A stretch of DNA of 64,000 bases from Vreelandella andesensis. GTDB taxonomy: Bacteria; Pseudomonadota; Gammaproteobacteria; Pseudomonadales; Halomonadaceae. Below the pieces are notes generated by a model that saw nothing but the letters and a program-made list of their open reading frames with translations, searched no databases and was not told the DNA's origin. Of the stretch, positions 1 through 10,364 are shown piece by piece. The position numbers and the translations under genes are program-made. The stretch covers positions 32,772 to 96,771 of the forward strand of contig NZ_RZHG01000018.1 in the NCBI RefSeq assembly GCF_003989795.1. The letters run 5' to 3'. Positions within the stretch are counted from its first letter, which is position 1; each line of letters starts with the position of its first letter.

Positions 1-97
1 CCGCTGGTAACGCTGTGCGTCCCCGGCAGCGGATGCGTACTCTACGGATTCGCTGCCGCGTTGGCAAGTGGTTTTGAAAGAAAATTATCAAAAAACG

Positions 98-1297
98 TTA
101 GGTGAGCGTCACGCGGGCGTACCGTTTCTTGCCTGCCTGGATAATGTAGGCACTACCCGTTGCCAGCATCGTGTCCTGGGCAACGACGTCGCCATCGACT
201 TTAACGCTGCCGTTTTTCAGCATGTCTTTGGCCTGGGCGCTGTTTTTGGTCAGGCCGGAACGATTAAGCACAGCGGCTATCGGTGCCTGCTCAGCAGCGT
301 CAAAATCCACCTCCACTTCAGGCAGGTCTTCCGGTAGTTCGCCATCCGCTAACTGATTACCCGCCGACTTATGTGCATTAGCGGCAGCTTCATCACCGTG
401 GTAGCGGGCAATCAACTCGCGAGCCAGTTCCATTTTGATATCACGCGGGTTCGCACCTTGCTCAGCGCTCTGCTTGAGTGCGTCAATCTCTTCATTGGAC
501 TTGAGGGACAGCAGTTCGAAATAACGCCATATCAAACTGTCCGGCATAGAAACCAGCTTATTGAACATAGCGCCCGGCGCTTCATCGACACCTATGTAGT
601 TACCCAATGACTTTGACATTTTCTGCACGCCGTCCAAACCTTCGAGCAACGGCATAGTAATCACGACCTGGGGCTCTTGGCCGAAATGCTTTTGAATTTC
701 TCGGCCCATCAGCAGGTTAAATTTCTGATCGGTCCCCCCTAGCTCAACATCTGCTTCAAGCGCTACTGAGTCGTAGCCTTGAACGAGCGGGTAAAGAAAC
801 TCGTGAATCGCGATAGATTGGTTAGCTTTATAACGTTTTTCAAAATCATCACGCTCCAACATCCGCGCCACTGTACTTTGCGCTGCCAACTCGATCATTT
901 TGGCGGCGGAAAGCTCACTAAACCATTCGGCGTTAAAACGCACTTCCGTCTTTTCAGGATCAAGGATTTTAAATACCTGCTCTTTATAGGTTTGCGCATT
1001 CGCTTTTACATCGGCTTCAGTAAGCGGCTTGCGAGTGACGTTCTTGCCCGTGGGGTCACCTATACGACCAGTGAAATCGCCGATCAAGAATATAACGGTG
1101 TGGCCGAGATCCTGGAACTGGCGCATTTTCGTCAGCAACACACTGTGCCCAAGGTGCAGATCAGGTGCTGTCGGATCAAACCCTGCTTTAATCCGCAGCT
1201 TACGGCCAGACGCCAGCTTTTTCTTTAGCTCATCCTCTACCAGGATTTCATGCGTACCTCGTGACAGTAGCGCTAACGCCTGATCCACCTCACTCAT
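98..1297 (-). CDS. tyrS: Tyrosyl-tRNA synthetase
   Basis: Charges tRNA-Tyr with tyrosine in the cytoplasm. The 399-residue product has the class I signatures HLGHS (HIGH motif, near residue 49) and KMSKS (near residue 230), a Rossmann catalytic domain with the GGTDQ tyrosine-pocket segment, and a C-terminal S4-like RNA-binding domain. An in-frame ATG 15 bases upstream exists, but the start at 1297 follows a purine-rich GAGAGAGG at good spacing. It is divergent from anmK across about 115 bp. The length matches the longer TyrRS type of many gammaproteobacteria. Confidence 0.95.
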   Translation of the reverse strand: MSEVDQALALLSRGTHEILVEDELKKKLASGRKLRIKAGFDPTAPDLHLGHSVLLTKMRQFQDLGHTVIFLIGDFTGRIGDPTGKNVTRKPLTEADVKANAQTYKEQVFKILDPEKTEVRFNAEWFSELSAAKMIELAAQSTVARMLERDDFEKRYKANQSIAIHEFLYPLVQGYDSVALEADVELGGTDQKFNLLMGREIQKHFGQEPQVVITMPLLEGLDGVQKMSKSLGNYIGVDEAPGAMFNKLVSMPDSLIWRYFELLSLKSNEEIDALKQSAEQGANPRDIKMELARELIARYHGDEAAANAHKSAGNQLADGELPEDLPEVEVDFDAAEQAPIAAVLNRSGLTKNSAQAKDMLKNGSVKVDGDVVAQDTMLATGSAYIIQAGKKRYARVTLT

Positions 1298-1413
1298 TGC
1301 CTCTCTCTCCATGTAATATATGCCTTCATAGGCGTCAGATATTAAATAATGGGCGATGTTACCATGCCCTATCGCCCTGGTTGAGCCTTCACTTAGTTTT
1401 GGATAAACCGCAT

Positions 1414-2556
1414 ATGAAAACGCCCCCCCCTACGTTACCGTCGTATTATGTTGGCTTAATGTCGGGCACCAGCCTGGATGGCATCGATGCCGCGCTGGTT
1501 GCTATAACGCCGCACTCGCCACCTAAGCTCATCGCCACCTATGCATTGCCAATGCCTCAGTCGCTTCATAATCTACTGCTGAGCCTGTGCCACGCCAAGC
1601 AAGTAAGCTTTGCAGCGCTGGCAGAAGCCGAAAGCGCATTTTGCCAGCTACAAGCAAACGCCGTGAACGCATTATTGGCTCAGCAACAGATATCACCAGC
1701 ACAAATTCATGCTATTGGTAGCCATGGGCAAACCATTGAGCATGCCCCCAGCGGCCACCATGGCGGCCCAGCCTATACACTGCAGCTTGACAACCCCAGC
1801 CTGCTGGCCGAGCTAACCGGCTGTACGGTGGTGGCTGATTTTCGCCGACGGGACTTAGCCGCAGGCGGTCAAGCAGCGCCGTTAGCGCCAGCATTTCACC
1901 AAGCTCTTTTTGGTCGCCAACAAAGCGAGCAACTTGTTTTAAACCTTGGAGGCTTTGCGAATCTAACGTGGTTACCCAGCGATACAAGCATTCCTGCGCT
2001 TGGCTTTGATACAGGGCCAGCCAATGTGCTGTTAGATGCTTGGTTTTCAAAGCACCATAACGGACGCTTTGACCAAAATGGTGTGTGGGCCACTGGTGGA
2101 CAGATTGATCAAGCCCTACTAGCACGTTTGCTTAATGAGCCATTTTTTCATCAGCCGCCGCCGCGCAGTACCGGTCGTGAGCTATTTCACTTGGCGTGGC
2201 TAGAAAACAAGCTAACGGGCAATGAATCAGCCGAGGATGTCCAAGCAACGTTAGCAGAGCTGACGGCCATCAGCGTTGCCCAGGGAATTCAGCACTTGCC
2301 CATCGCCAGTAACCGAATGACATTAATTGCCTGCGGTGGCGGAGCTCATAACGCTTATTTAATGGCAAGACTAGCAACGCACCTACCCAATGCGGCATTT
2401 AAATCGCCCGCTGACTTAGGCTGGCCTGAGGATTGGATTGAAGCAGGTGCCTTTGCTTGGCTTGCTCATCAACGCTTGCATAATCTACCCGGCAATTTAC
2501 CTTCGGTCACCGGCGCCAGCGGCCCGCGAGTACTAGGTGGCATTTACGCTCATTAA
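1414..2556 (+). CDS. anmK: Anhydro-N-acetylmuramic acid kinase
   Basis: Phosphorylates and hydrates 1,6-anhydro-MurNAc to MurNAc-6-phosphate in cell-wall recycling. The 380-residue product opens with [15 protein letters not shown], the family phosphate-binding signature, and carries GSHGQT, the substrate loop [14 protein letters not shown] and a late ACGGGAHN nucleotide-binding motif. The frame is open for 51 codons upstream, but that part is proline-rich, not conserved, and overlaps tyrS. The ATG at 1414 gives the expected family length. tyrS and anmK are also neighbours in Pseudomonas. Confidence 0.95.
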   Translation: MKTPPPTLPSYYVGLMSGTSLDGIDAALVAITPHSPPKLIATYALPMPQSLHNLLLSLCHAKQVSFAALAEAESAFCQLQANAVNALLAQQQISPAQIHAIGSHGQTIEHAPSGHHGGPAYTLQLDNPSLLAELTGCTVVADFRRRDLAAGGQAAPLAPAFHQALFGRQQSEQLVLNLGGFANLTWLPSDTSIPALGFDTGPANVLLDAWFSKHHNGRFDQNGVWATGGQIDQALLARLLNEPFFHQPPPRSTGRELFHLAWLENKLTGNESAEDVQATLAELTAISVAQGIQHLPIASNRMTLIACGGGAHNAYLMARLATHLPNAAFKSPADLGWPEDWIEAGAFAWLAHQRLHNLPGNLPSVTGASGPRVLGGIYAH

Positions 2557-2585
2557 CTTACGTCAACACCCGCCGCACACGCTTG

Positions 2586-3629
2586 TTATTCATCGTTTAA
2601 CGAGAGTGTGCCTTTAGCTTGTGACTGCGCATCTTCCATACTAACCACTCCCTCTTTAACAAGCTTGGCAAGCGATGCATTTAACGTTTGCATCCCAAGA
2701 TTGCCCCCGGTCTGAATAGCTGAGTAAATTTGAGCAACCTTGTCTTCGCGTATTAAATTTCGTACTGCAGCAGTGGCGATCAATACTTCATGGGCAGCAA
2801 CACGGCCACTTCCCTGACGCTTTAACAATGTTTGAGAGACCACCGCCTGAAGCGACTCTGAAAGCATTGATCGCACCATCGATTTTTCTTCCCCAGGAAA
2901 CACATCGATAATACGGTCAATCGTTTTCGCCGCAGACGTGGTATGCAGCGTGCCAAACACTAAGTGTCCGGTTTCAGCGGCTGTGAGCGCCAGCCGAATG
3001 GTTTCTAAATCCCTTAGCTCACCGACCAAAATAACATCAGGGTCTTCTCGCAATGCGCTACGCAATGCCGCATTAAAACTGAGCGTATCCCGGTGAACTT
3101 CACGCTGATTGATTAAACAGCGCTTGCTGGTGTGCACAAACTCAACAGGGTCTTCGATTGTTAAAATATGCTCAAAACGATGATCATTAATATAATCAAT
3201 CATTGCTGCCAACGTGGTGCTTTTTCCTGAACCTGTCGGCCCGGTGACCAACACTAATCCCCTCGGCAGCATTGCCAATCGCTCGAACACATCACCCATC
3301 CCCAAATCACGCATTGTAAGCACGTCGTTAGGAATCGTACGAAATACCGCGCCCGCGCCTCGAGCTTGATGAAACGCATTAACACGAAAACGAGCCACCC
3401 CGGACACTTCAAACGAAAAATCAGCTTCTAAATTTGCTTCATAGTCTTGGCGCTGCTGCTCATTCATAATGTCAAACATCAGGCGGCGAACTTCACTATT
3501 GTCCATCGCCGGCACATTAAGCCGACGAATATCGCCATCAACACGTATCATAGGGGGAAGCCCAGCAGAAAGGTGCAGATCAGATGCATTCTGCTTTGCC
3601 GAGAATGCCAGCAGTTCGGTAATATCCAT
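2586..3629 (-). CDS. pilT: Type IV pilus retraction ATPase PilT
   Basis: Hexameric AAA-like motor that depolymerises type IV pili and powers twitching motility, acting at the cytoplasmic face of the pilus machine. The product of 347 residues starts MDITELLAFSAKQ, as in other PilT proteins. It has the Walker A loop GPTGSGKST (near residue 130), an Asp box/Walker B LREDPDVILVGE and a His box HLVFGTLHTTSA. The reading frame extends 55 codons further, but that segment antisenses yggS and is not PilT-like. Only 34 bp separate it from divergent yggS. No pilU follows it here. Confidence 0.95.
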   Translation of the reverse strand: MDITELLAFSAKQNASDLHLSAGLPPMIRVDGDIRRLNVPAMDNSEVRRLMFDIMNEQQRQDYEANLEADFSFEVSGVARFRVNAFHQARGAGAVFRTIPNDVLTMRDLGMGDVFERLAMLPRGLVLVTGPTGSGKSTTLAAMIDYINDHRFEHILTIEDPVEFVHTSKRCLINQREVHRDTLSFNAALRSALREDPDVILVGELRDLETIRLALTAAETGHLVFGTLHTTSAAKTIDRIIDVFPGEEKSMVRSMLSESLQAVVSQTLLKRQGSGRVAAHEVLIATAAVRNLIREDKVAQIYSAIQTGGNLGMQTLNASLAKLVKEGVVSMEDAQSQAKGTLSLNDE

Positions 3630-3663
3630 CTCTCTTTTCCCAGCAGCGGTAAGGTGCTTGAGT

Positions 3664-4368
3664 ATGACAGACATCGCGCTTCCCGAGTCACTCGCCCAGG
3701 CCCACGAACGCCTGACTAACGCATTAAAAATGGCTGAACGTCCACTCGATAGCGCAATGCTGCTAGCCGTTAGTAAAACAAAGCCTGCCTCCATGATTCG
3801 CCAAGCCTGGCAGCATGGGCAGCGTGAATTCGGCGAAAATTATTTGCAAGAAGCACTTGAAAAACAAGCAGAACTGGCTGATTTAGAGAGTATCGTGTGG
3901 CATTTTATTGGCCCACTACAGTCCAACAAAACACGCGCAGTAGCAGAAAATTTCGCCTGGATGCATAGCGTGGACCGCTTAAAAATAGCCAAGCGACTCA
4001 GCGAACAGCGCCCAGAGCATTTACCGCCGCTCAACATTTGTTTGCAAGTTAATATCAGCCGCGAAGCCTCTAAGTCGGGTGTGATGCCTGATGAGGTCAT
4101 GGCACTTGCAAAAGAAGTAGCTGCCTTGCCACGTTTAAATCTACGCGGCCTCATGGCAATTCCTGCTCCGTCTGACAGCCTTGCAGAACAGCGGGCGCCA
4201 CTTGCAGCATTGCGTCAACTTCTGACAGACCTTCAGGTAGCGCTGCCTGATGCCCCTCTGGATACGTTATCGATGGGGATGAGCGACGATTTAGAAGCCG
4301 CTGTTTTAGAAGGCGCAACGCTGGTACGTTTAGGGACAGCGATTTTTGGCGCGCGTACCACTCAATAA
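3664..4368 (+). CDS. yggS: PLP-binding protein of the YggS/PROSC family
   Basis: Binds pyridoxal 5'-phosphate and helps keep B6 and amino/keto acid pools balanced; no catalytic activity is established. The 234-residue product is a single TIM-barrel domain with the PLP lysine in LLAVSKTKP (near residue 35), GENYLQEA, WHFIGPLQSNK and the C-terminal SMGMSDDLEAAV phosphate-binding segment. The start at 3664 follows AAGGTG. A longer frame upstream runs antisense to pilT and is rejected. yggS-proC-yggT is the conserved order in many gammaproteobacteria. Confidence 0.93.
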   Translation: MTDIALPESLAQAHERLTNALKMAERPLDSAMLLAVSKTKPASMIRQAWQHGQREFGENYLQEALEKQAELADLESIVWHFIGPLQSNKTRAVAENFAWMHSVDRLKIAKRLSEQRPEHLPPLNICLQVNISREASKSGVMPDEVMALAKEVAALPRLNLRGLMAIPAPSDSLAEQRAPLAALRQLLTDLQVALPDAPLDTLSMGMSDDLEAAVLEGATLVRLGTAIFGARTTQ

Positions 4369-4375
4369 CTTGCTC

Positions 4376-4401
4376 AATAGTGCTTCTTAATAGTGCTTCT
4401 T
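4376..4401 (+). repeat. 13-bp tandem repeat, two copies
   Basis: The unit AATAGTGCTTCTT occurs twice head to tail (4376-4388 and 4389-4401) in the gap between yggS and proC. It encodes nothing visible. The same unit length of about 13 bp recurs in other gaps of the window. Confidence 0.8.
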
Positions 4402-4472
4402 AATGAATAGCATTAAAACGACCGACACCACATGCTGCCTGATGCAGCTTATTTATAAAAAAGGATACCCAC

Positions 4473-5297
4473 ATGGCGAGTAAGATTACCTTCATTGGCG
4501 CAGGCAATATGGCCAGCGCCATTATCGGCGGCCTCATCGATAGTGGTGTGTCTCCTAGCGACATCACAGCCACTGCCCCAAATGAAAATGAGTTAGCATC
4601 TCAAAAAGCCCGGTTAGGCATTAACACCAATACCGATAATAACGCAGCCGTTGCAGACGCCAATGTGGTCGTGCTCGCGGTAAAGCCACAGATTATGCGC
4701 AGCGTATGTGAAGCAATGCGGGATAGCGTGCAACAGCAGTCACCGCTGATTATATCTATTGCAGCGGGTCTGGATGCTGCCACCATTGATCAATGGCTAG
4801 GCAGTAATAACGCGTTGGTTCGTTGCATGCCTAACACGCCTTCATTAGTCGGTATTGGTGCTAGCGGTTTATATGCCAACAACGCAGTTAGCGATGAGCA
4901 ACGCACGCTAGCGACACAACTCATGGAAGCGGTTGGTATTGTGGAGTGGGTTGAAGAAGAGATCCTTCTAGATGCGGTTACGGCGGTATCAGGCAGTGCG
5001 CCGGCTTATTTCTTTTTAATGTTTGAGGCGATGGAAGAAGCCGCTGTAAAACTTGGCTTGCCTGCCGCAACGGCCCGCCGCTTGGCCATTCAAACGGCGT
5101 TAGGCGCCGCTACAATGGCCCAGCGCAGTGACAAAGATCCAGCCACGCTTAAACAAAATGTTATGTCGCCGGGCGGCACAACAGAACGGGCTATTCAGCA
5201 CATGGAAGATGCCCAACTACGCGCTACCATCGCCGACGCCATGCAGGCCTGCGCCCAGCGTGCAGAAGCAATGTCCAAGGAACTTAGCGCCAACTAA
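4473..5297 (+). CDS. proC: Pyrroline-5-carboxylate reductase
   Basis: Catalyses the last step of proline synthesis, NAD(P)H reduction of pyrroline-5-carboxylate. The 274-residue protein begins with a Rossmann fold (ITFIGAGNMASAIIGGL) and has the family motif around AVSGSAPAYFFLMFEAM and the late DVMSPGGTT-type loop, here NVMSPGGTT. ATG 4473 follows an AAGGAT ribosome-binding site. It lies between yggS and yggT on the same strand and is probably co-transcribed with them. Confidence 0.96.
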   Translation: MASKITFIGAGNMASAIIGGLIDSGVSPSDITATAPNENELASQKARLGINTNTDNNAAVADANVVVLAVKPQIMRSVCEAMRDSVQQQSPLIISIAAGLDAATIDQWLGSNNALVRCMPNTPSLVGIGASGLYANNAVSDEQRTLATQLMEAVGIVEWVEEEILLDAVTAVSGSAPAYFFLMFEAMEEAAVKLGLPAATARRLAIQTALGAATMAQRSDKDPATLKQNVMSPGGTTERAIQHMEDAQLRATIADAMQACAQRAEAMSKELSAN

Positions 5298-5326
5298 ATA
5301 CATAACTTTGCAACGGAGAGGCAGCA

Positions 5327-5920
5327 ATGGGCAGTCAAGTGGGCAGTGCCGGATTAATGCTAGTTAACACGTTAATCAATATTTATTTATTCTTACTGAT
5401 GCTGCGCTTTTTGCTGCAAGCATCGCGGGCAGATTATTACAATCCGCTTAGCCAATCAGTGGTTAAAATCACCCAGCCTGTTGTGGGGTTATTTCAGGGC
5501 TTCTTAGGCCCTGTCGCCGGGCGCTTTGATCTTGCCACGTTGGCCGCTGGTTTTGTGCTGAAAGTGATTAGTATGGTGGCAATTTTCATGGTGGTAGGCG
5601 TTGGCATGCCACCCATTCCAGGGCTGTTGATTGCAGGCATTGCTGCTCTGGCTAACGCCATATTAAAGATTTACTTCTTTGCCATGATTGTGATGATTAT
5701 TTTGAGCTGGGTAGCCCCGAATGCTAGCCACCCAGGCGCTTTGCTGGTGATGCAGTTAGTCGAGCCCATTATGGCCCCTGTTCGCAAAGTCGTTCCTCCA
5801 TTGGGCATGATCGATTTATCGCCCATAGTGGTGTTTATTGCGATCAATTTGGTGGATGGCTTAGTCGTGGGGGCTTTGATCCGCGCTGCGGGTATCTCTG
5901 GTGCATTGGTTGGGCTGTAA
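5327..5920 (+). CDS. yggT: YggT family integral membrane protein
   Basis: Small inner-membrane protein made of two YGGT repeats. The 197-residue sequence has hydrophobic segments near residues 8-30, 65-90, 95-125 and 160-185. Each half has the family pattern of a hydrophobic stretch followed by NPLSQSV or LVMQLVEPIMAPVRKVVPP. The start follows GGAGAGG. The biochemical role is not settled; position after proC is conserved across gammaproteobacteria and does not by itself reveal function. Confidence 0.88.
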   Translation: MGSQVGSAGLMLVNTLINIYLFLLMLRFLLQASRADYYNPLSQSVVKITQPVVGLFQGFLGPVAGRFDLATLAAGFVLKVISMVAIFMVVGVGMPPIPGLLIAGIAALANAILKIYFFAMIVMIILSWVAPNASHPGALLVMQLVEPIMAPVRKVVPPLGMIDLSPIVVFIAINLVDGLVVGALIRAAGISGALVGL

Positions 5921-5982
5921 GCGCAACATTCTCCAGGGCCTCTTTTTAGCAGGATTTATTTTTTGCAGGACTAGCGCTTTCG

Positions 5983-7194
5983 ATGCCTGATTCAGACACT
6001 CTTGCTTTCGTTGACCGGCCGGCGGACTCCGTCGGTCTCGTCACACCCCATATCGCGAAATTTGATACGCCGCTACCGCTTGCCTGTGGCAAGGTGCTGC
6101 CTGAGTACGAGCTTATCTACGAAACCTACGGCACGCTTAACGCTGCGCGCAATAATGCTGTGCTGATCTGCCATGCGTTATCAGGGCACCACCATGCAGC
6201 GGGCTATCATGGTAGCGAAGACCGCAAACCTGGCTGGTGGGATGCCCATATTGGCCCCGGCAAATCTATCGATACCAACCGCTTTTTTGTGGTGTCGCTA
6301 AACAATCTGGGTGGCTGCCACGGCAGCACAGGGCCCGTTAGCCACAACCCTGAAACAGGCCGCCAATGGGGGCCAGATTTCCCCATGGTCACCGTCAGTG
6401 ACTGGGTTGTCAGCCAAGCACGACTAGCCGACCAGTTAGGTATTGAGCGCTGGGCCGCCGCAGTGGGCGGCAGCCTGGGAGGCATGCAGGTGCTTCAGTG
6501 GACAATGACCTATCCTGAACGCGTCGCCAATGCCGTGGTGATTGCCGCGACACCTCGGCTTTCCGCACAGAACATTGCCTTTAACGAGGTGGCTCGTCAG
6601 GCGATCCGCTCTGATCCTGAGTTTTTCGGCGGCTGGTATGCAGAACACGACACGGTTCCCAAACGCGGTTTGAAACTGGCACGCATGGTGGGCCACATTA
6701 CCTATTTGTCCGAAGATGCGATGGGCAGTAAATTTGGCCGCGACTTACGTAGTACCGATTTGAACTTTGGATTTGATGTCGAGTTCCAGGTTGAGTCTTA
6801 CCTGCGCTATCAGGGCGATATGTTTTCTACCGCCTTTGACGCCAACACCTATCTGTTAATGACCAAGGCGCTTGACTACTTCGACCCCTCCGCCGCCCAA
6901 TCAAGTGACCTAGCCAGCGCGCTAGCGCCGGCGCAGTGCCCTTTTTTGGTAGTCAGCTTTACCACCGACTGGCGCTTCCCGCCTGCTCGCTCGCGAGAGC
7001 TCGTTGACGCGCTCACCCGCGCTGGGAAGGCGGTTAGCTATGCCAATATCGACTCCCCCCACGGGCACGATGCTTTCTTGCTACCCGAACCGCGCTACCA
7101 CGCCCTTTTCAACGCATTTATGACCCGCATCGCCCGCGAGCTGAATATCGACGAAATGGCTATCGACGAAACGGCTAGGGAGGAGACCCTGTAA
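5983..7194 (+). CDS. metX: Homoserine O-acyltransferase, MetX family
   Basis: Activates homoserine for methionine synthesis by O-acylation. The 403-residue alpha/beta hydrolase has the nucleophile elbow GGSLGGMQ (Ser near residue 164), a late Asp in [11 protein letters not shown] and the catalytic His in [10 protein letters not shown]. Whether the donor is acetyl- or succinyl-CoA cannot be read with certainty. Linkage to metW is typical of the MetX subgroup that uses succinyl-CoA, so the family name alone should not be taken as acetyltransferase. The stop overlaps the metW start (TAATG), so translation is probably coupled. Confidence 0.93.
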   Translation: MPDSDTLAFVDRPADSVGLVTPHIAKFDTPLPLACGKVLPEYELIYETYGTLNAARNNAVLICHALSGHHHAAGYHGSEDRKPGWWDAHIGPGKSIDTNRFFVVSLNNLGGCHGSTGPVSHNPETGRQWGPDFPMVTVSDWVVSQARLADQLGIERWAAAVGGSLGGMQVLQWTMTYPERVANAVVIAATPRLSAQNIAFNEVARQAIRSDPEFFGGWYAEHDTVPKRGLKLARMVGHITYLSEDAMGSKFGRDLRSTDLNFGFDVEFQVESYLRYQGDMFSTAFDANTYLLMTKALDYFDPSAAQSSDLASALAPAQCPFLVVSFTTDWRFPPARSRELVDALTRAGKAVSYANIDSPHGHDAFLLPEPRYHALFNAFMTRIARELNIDEMAIDETAREETL

Positions 7195-7787
7195 TGCGCG
7201 CGGATCTTGAACTGATTTACGACTGGGTGCCCCAGGGAGCTCACGTGCTGGATTTAGCCTGCGGTGACGGCGTTCTGCTTCAGCGCTTAGCACAGGAAAA
7301 AAATGTTACCGGCTACGGCTTAGAGATCGACCCCGACGGTATTACCCAATGCGTCTCTCGGGGTGTGAACGTTATTGAACATAACCTAGATGATGGTTTG
7401 GGTAGTTTCTGCGACAACAGCTATGATCAAGTCATCATGACACAAGCGCTACAGGCGCTGCGCCGCCCGGATAAAATGCTTGATGAAATGCTACGCGTCG
7501 CCGAGGAAGGTATTATCACTTTTCCTAACTTCGCTTATTGGCGACACCGAATTCATCTCGGCCTTCGCGGCTATATGCCGGTATCCAAATCACTGCCCCA
7601 TGCTTGGTATGACACACCCAACATCCACCTCTCTACCTTTAACGATTTCGAACACCTGTGTCGTGAAAAGGGACTGGTAATTGTTGACCGCGCGGTGGGG
7701 GTTGGTGATCACAAAGGGCACTGGTCATCAAAATGGTGGCCTAATCTGTTCGGTGAAATTGCCATTTTTAGAGTACGTCGACGTTAA
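7194..7787 (+). CDS. metW: Methionine biosynthesis protein MetW
   Basis: A 197-residue protein with a methyltransferase-like Rossmann core: VLDLACGDGVLLQRL is motif I and the segment around YDQVIMTQALQAL is consistent with the rest of the fold. MetW accompanies MetX in many proteobacteria and is reported to support its activity; its own reaction is not read from the sequence. The start codon shares one base with the metX stop. Typical conserved C-terminal FPNFAYWRHR and SKWWPNLFGEIAIF blocks are present. Confidence 0.92.
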   Translation: MRADLELIYDWVPQGAHVLDLACGDGVLLQRLAQEKNVTGYGLEIDPDGITQCVSRGVNVIEHNLDDGLGSFCDNSYDQVIMTQALQALRRPDKMLDEMLRVAEEGIITFPNFAYWRHRIHLGLRGYMPVSKSLPHAWYDTPNIHLSTFNDFEHLCREKGLVIVDRAVGVGDHKGHWSSKWWPNLFGEIAIFRVRRR

Positions 7788-7834
7788 TTTATTCTAGTTG
7801 ACTAGCCATCTCGACCCGTAAGAGGAGACCTGCC

Positions 7835-8296
7835 ATGGTTTATCGAGTGTTACGTAGAACGGCCCTGCTTGCCACAATGCTTTGCTCGCTGCTCCTCGCC
7901 GCTCACGCGGCAGCTGAGCAGCTAACACGGATAGGTGACTACGAGATCCATTACAGTGCCGTAGCCACCAGCTTTCTCACTCCAGAAGTTGCCCAAGCGC
8001 ATGGCATTCAGCGCAGCGCGGGGCACGGATTGGTCAATATAAGCGTACGCAAACGTCAGGAGGACGGCAGCACTCGCGCCGTTAACGCCAGCGTTCAGGG
8101 CCATGTAACAGGCCTCACCGACGTTCAAGAGTCGCTAAGCTTTCGCACGGTCCACGATGGTGATGCTACTTATCACCTGGCCACCTTTGCCCTGCGTCAC
8201 GATGAGCCCATGCGTTTCAACTTAGACGTTCGCTACGACCGCAATGCTAGCCCTGAGCGCGTCAGCTTTATTCAGCGTTTTTATATCGAGCGTTAA
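7835..8296 (+). CDS. Exported DUF4426 protein
   Basis: The 153-residue product begins with a Sec signal peptide: RVLRR, then a hydrophobic stretch to about residue 25, with likely cleavage after AHAAA. The mature part is a single DUF4426 domain, probably periplasmic. ATG 7835 follows AGAGGAGA. The gene sits directly after metX-metW as in Pseudomonas, which suggests co-inheritance, but its function is unknown. Its 3' end overlaps convergent sfsA by four bases. Confidence 0.85.
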   Translation: MVYRVLRRTALLATMLCSLLLAAHAAAEQLTRIGDYEIHYSAVATSFLTPEVAQAHGIQRSAGHGLVNISVRKRQEDGSTRAVNASVQGHVTGLTDVQESLSFRTVHDGDATYHLATFALRHDEPMRFNLDVRYDRNASPERVSFIQRFYIER

Positions 8297-9021
8297 CGTC
8301 TTATCGGTAGTGGCCGTGATAAACGTACCGCTGCCGGCGCTCCCGCCTTCCAATCAAGCGTAATACCGTAAGCCAGCACTTCAACGCCAGCGTTAACCGC
8401 ATTTGCTAACGCCGCGGCGTAGACTGTGTCGATATGGGCCGCCGGGGCTACATCGTGAATCCCTTCATGAGCCACACAAAATAGCAGAACGGCCCTTTCC
8501 CCCTGCTCGGCAAGCGCGGTTAATGCATGCAAATGCTTGGTCCCCCTCACGCTGACTGAGTCAGGAAAGTAACCGTGGCCATCGGCTTCTTTAAGAGTGA
8601 CCTGTTTAACTTCAACATAGACCCCACCCTTATCAGGATCACTCAACCAAAAATCGAGCCTTGCGTCACCGATTTTCACTTCTCGTTTGAGCGTTTGATA
8701 GCCTGCCAGTGGCGCAATATCACCGGCCAAAATAGCCGCTTCCACGATACGGTTGGCTCGGCCAGTATGCACAGAAGCCAATGCCTGAGAACCATCTGGC
8801 TGCGGTAACGCAATCCACTCCCAGGTCCAGGCCAGCTTACGCTTAGGATTATCACTTCGCGATAACCACACTCGGCAGCCGGGCACATTCACCGCCTTCA
8901 TCGAGCCTGTATTGGGGCAGTGAGCCACGACCTCCTCGCCACTGTCCAACTGCACATCGGCCAAAAAACGCTTGTAGCGACGCAACAATACCCCTGAGAC
9001 CAATGCAGAATTCGTCGTCAT
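8293..9021 (-). CDS. sfsA: SfsA family DNA/RNA nuclease-like protein
   Basis: Named sugar fermentation stimulation protein in E. coli; the family fold is an OB-like N-terminus followed by a PD-(D/E)xK nuclease-like domain. The 242-residue product shows VAHCPNTGSM and VWLSRSDNPKRKL near the N-terminus, then DARLDFWL and YVEVKQVTL (the D...ExK pattern) near residues 120-145. The start ATG overlaps the stop of the upstream aminotransferase (ATGA), so the two are probably one operon. In vivo role unclear. Confidence 0.9.
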   Translation of the reverse strand: MTTNSALVSGVLLRRYKRFLADVQLDSGEEVVAHCPNTGSMKAVNVPGCRVWLSRSDNPKRKLAWTWEWIALPQPDGSQALASVHTGRANRIVEAAILAGDIAPLAGYQTLKREVKIGDARLDFWLSDPDKGGVYVEVKQVTLKEADGHGYFPDSVSVRGTKHLHALTALAEQGERAVLLFCVAHEGIHDVAPAAHIDTVYAAALANAVNAGVEVLAYGITLDWKAGAPAAVRLSRPLPIRR

Positions 9022-10178
9022 AGGCGGCTCACGAAACGACCTAGTCGCTCTACGGCCTCTTGCAATCGCTCAACGCTGTTAGTAAAAGCGATACGCACAT
9101 GATGCTCACCGCCCTCCACGGCAAAATCAATGCCTGGAGTGATTGCCACGTTCTCCTCTACCAATAGTTGCTCACAGAACGCCTGGCTATCACGGCTATA
9201 CTGAGCAATATCTAACCACAGATAAAATGCCCCTTGAGGCGGCAGATCTGGTGCAAGCCCTAGCTGCGCCAACCCATTCAACAATACGTCACGTCGCTGC
9301 TTGAGCGTTGCCCTGCGCGCTTCAAGAATGTCTCGGCACTCTGGGGTAAAAGCGGCCAATGCTGCATGCTGAGAAGGCGTCGGTGCGGCAAGGAAAACGT
9401 TTTGCGCCAGCCTGGTAAGTGGCTCGACAGCATGCTCCGGTGCTACCAACCACCCCAAGCGCCAGCCCGTCATACCGAAATACTTAGAGAAGCTGTTAAC
9501 GACAAAGGCTTGGTCGGAAAGCGAGGTTGCCGATAGCGGCGCATCGTCATAATTTAGGCCTTGGTAAATCTCATCGACAATCACCTCGCCGCCTTTCGCT
9601 GACACCGTGTTGAATACTGCGGTTAAAGCCTCAGCGCTCAACGTGTGTCCTGTAGGGTTAGATGGGGAGGCCAGCATGGCTAAGCACGTTTTAGTTTGCC
9701 AATGCTGCTCAATCAACGGCGCCGTTAGTTGCCAACCACTTTGGCGACCCACAGGAATGGCATCTATGTCAGCGCCAGCTAAGGCCATAAAGTGACGATT
9801 GCACGGATAGTTAGGGTCGGCCATCAACACGCGGTCGCCAGCTTCGACCAGTAATTGGCTTGCCAGCAGCAGCGCCCCAGAAGCTCCTGGAGTTACCAAA
9901 ATACGCCTGGGATCAATAGTGGCATTAAAATGCTCGGCGTAATGGCCTGCAATTGCTTCCCGCAGCGCCGCCAAGCCTGCCGCCGGTGTATAACGCGTTT
10001 TTCCTGTCGCCAATGCCTGCTGGCCCGCCGCAACAATCGGTGCAGGCGTCGCAAAATCGGGCTCGCCGACCTCTAAGTGAATCACATCGTGGCCTTCGGC
10101 CTCTCGAGCCTGGGCCATTTCCAATAGATGCATCACGCGAAAAGGCGCAACGTGATTCACACGAGAATTCCAGGCCAT
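9018..10178 (-). CDS. PLP-dependent class I/II aminotransferase
   Basis: Fold-type I aminotransferase of 386 residues. Visible features are EVGEPDF near residue 40, TPGASGALLLA, the ASPSNPTGHTL block, the PLP Asp in VDEIYQGL and the Schiff-base Lys in NSFSKYFGMTGWRLGW (near residue 225). The substrate cannot be assigned. The start at 10178 follows AAAAAAGG; an in-frame ATG 11 codons upstream lacks a ribosome-binding site. It is followed by sfsA with a four-base overlap and is divergent from dksA. Confidence 0.88.
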   Translation of the reverse strand: MAWNSRVNHVAPFRVMHLLEMAQAREAEGHDVIHLEVGEPDFATPAPIVAAGQQALATGKTRYTPAAGLAALREAIAGHYAEHFNATIDPRRILVTPGASGALLLASQLLVEAGDRVLMADPNYPCNRHFMALAGADIDAIPVGRQSGWQLTAPLIEQHWQTKTCLAMLASPSNPTGHTLSAEALTAVFNTVSAKGGEVIVDEIYQGLNYDDAPLSATSLSDQAFVVNSFSKYFGMTGWRLGWLVAPEHAVEPLTRLAQNVFLAAPTPSQHAALAAFTPECRDILEARRATLKQRRDVLLNGLAQLGLAPDLPPQGAFYLWLDIAQYSRDSQAFCEQLLVEENVAITPGIDFAVEGGEHHVRIAFTNSVERLQEAVERLGRFVSRL

Positions 10179-10364
10179 AGCGGTACCTTTTTTAAATGGT
10201 AGAGAAATCATGACGCAGGTCGTAGAAGAAACAAGACCATGGTCGAAAATGCATTATTATGCTTGCATAGCGCTCAATTATCAGCTAAACAAGCATCCCT
10301 TTGGCGTGAGATCGTGACACACGCTCATGGTCGATCAGCAGTCACATACGTAAGGGGCACTCCC

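Noticed and set aside
5921..5982. Possible riboswitch ahead of metX
   Set aside because: Only 62 bases, with no SAM-riboswitch core visible.
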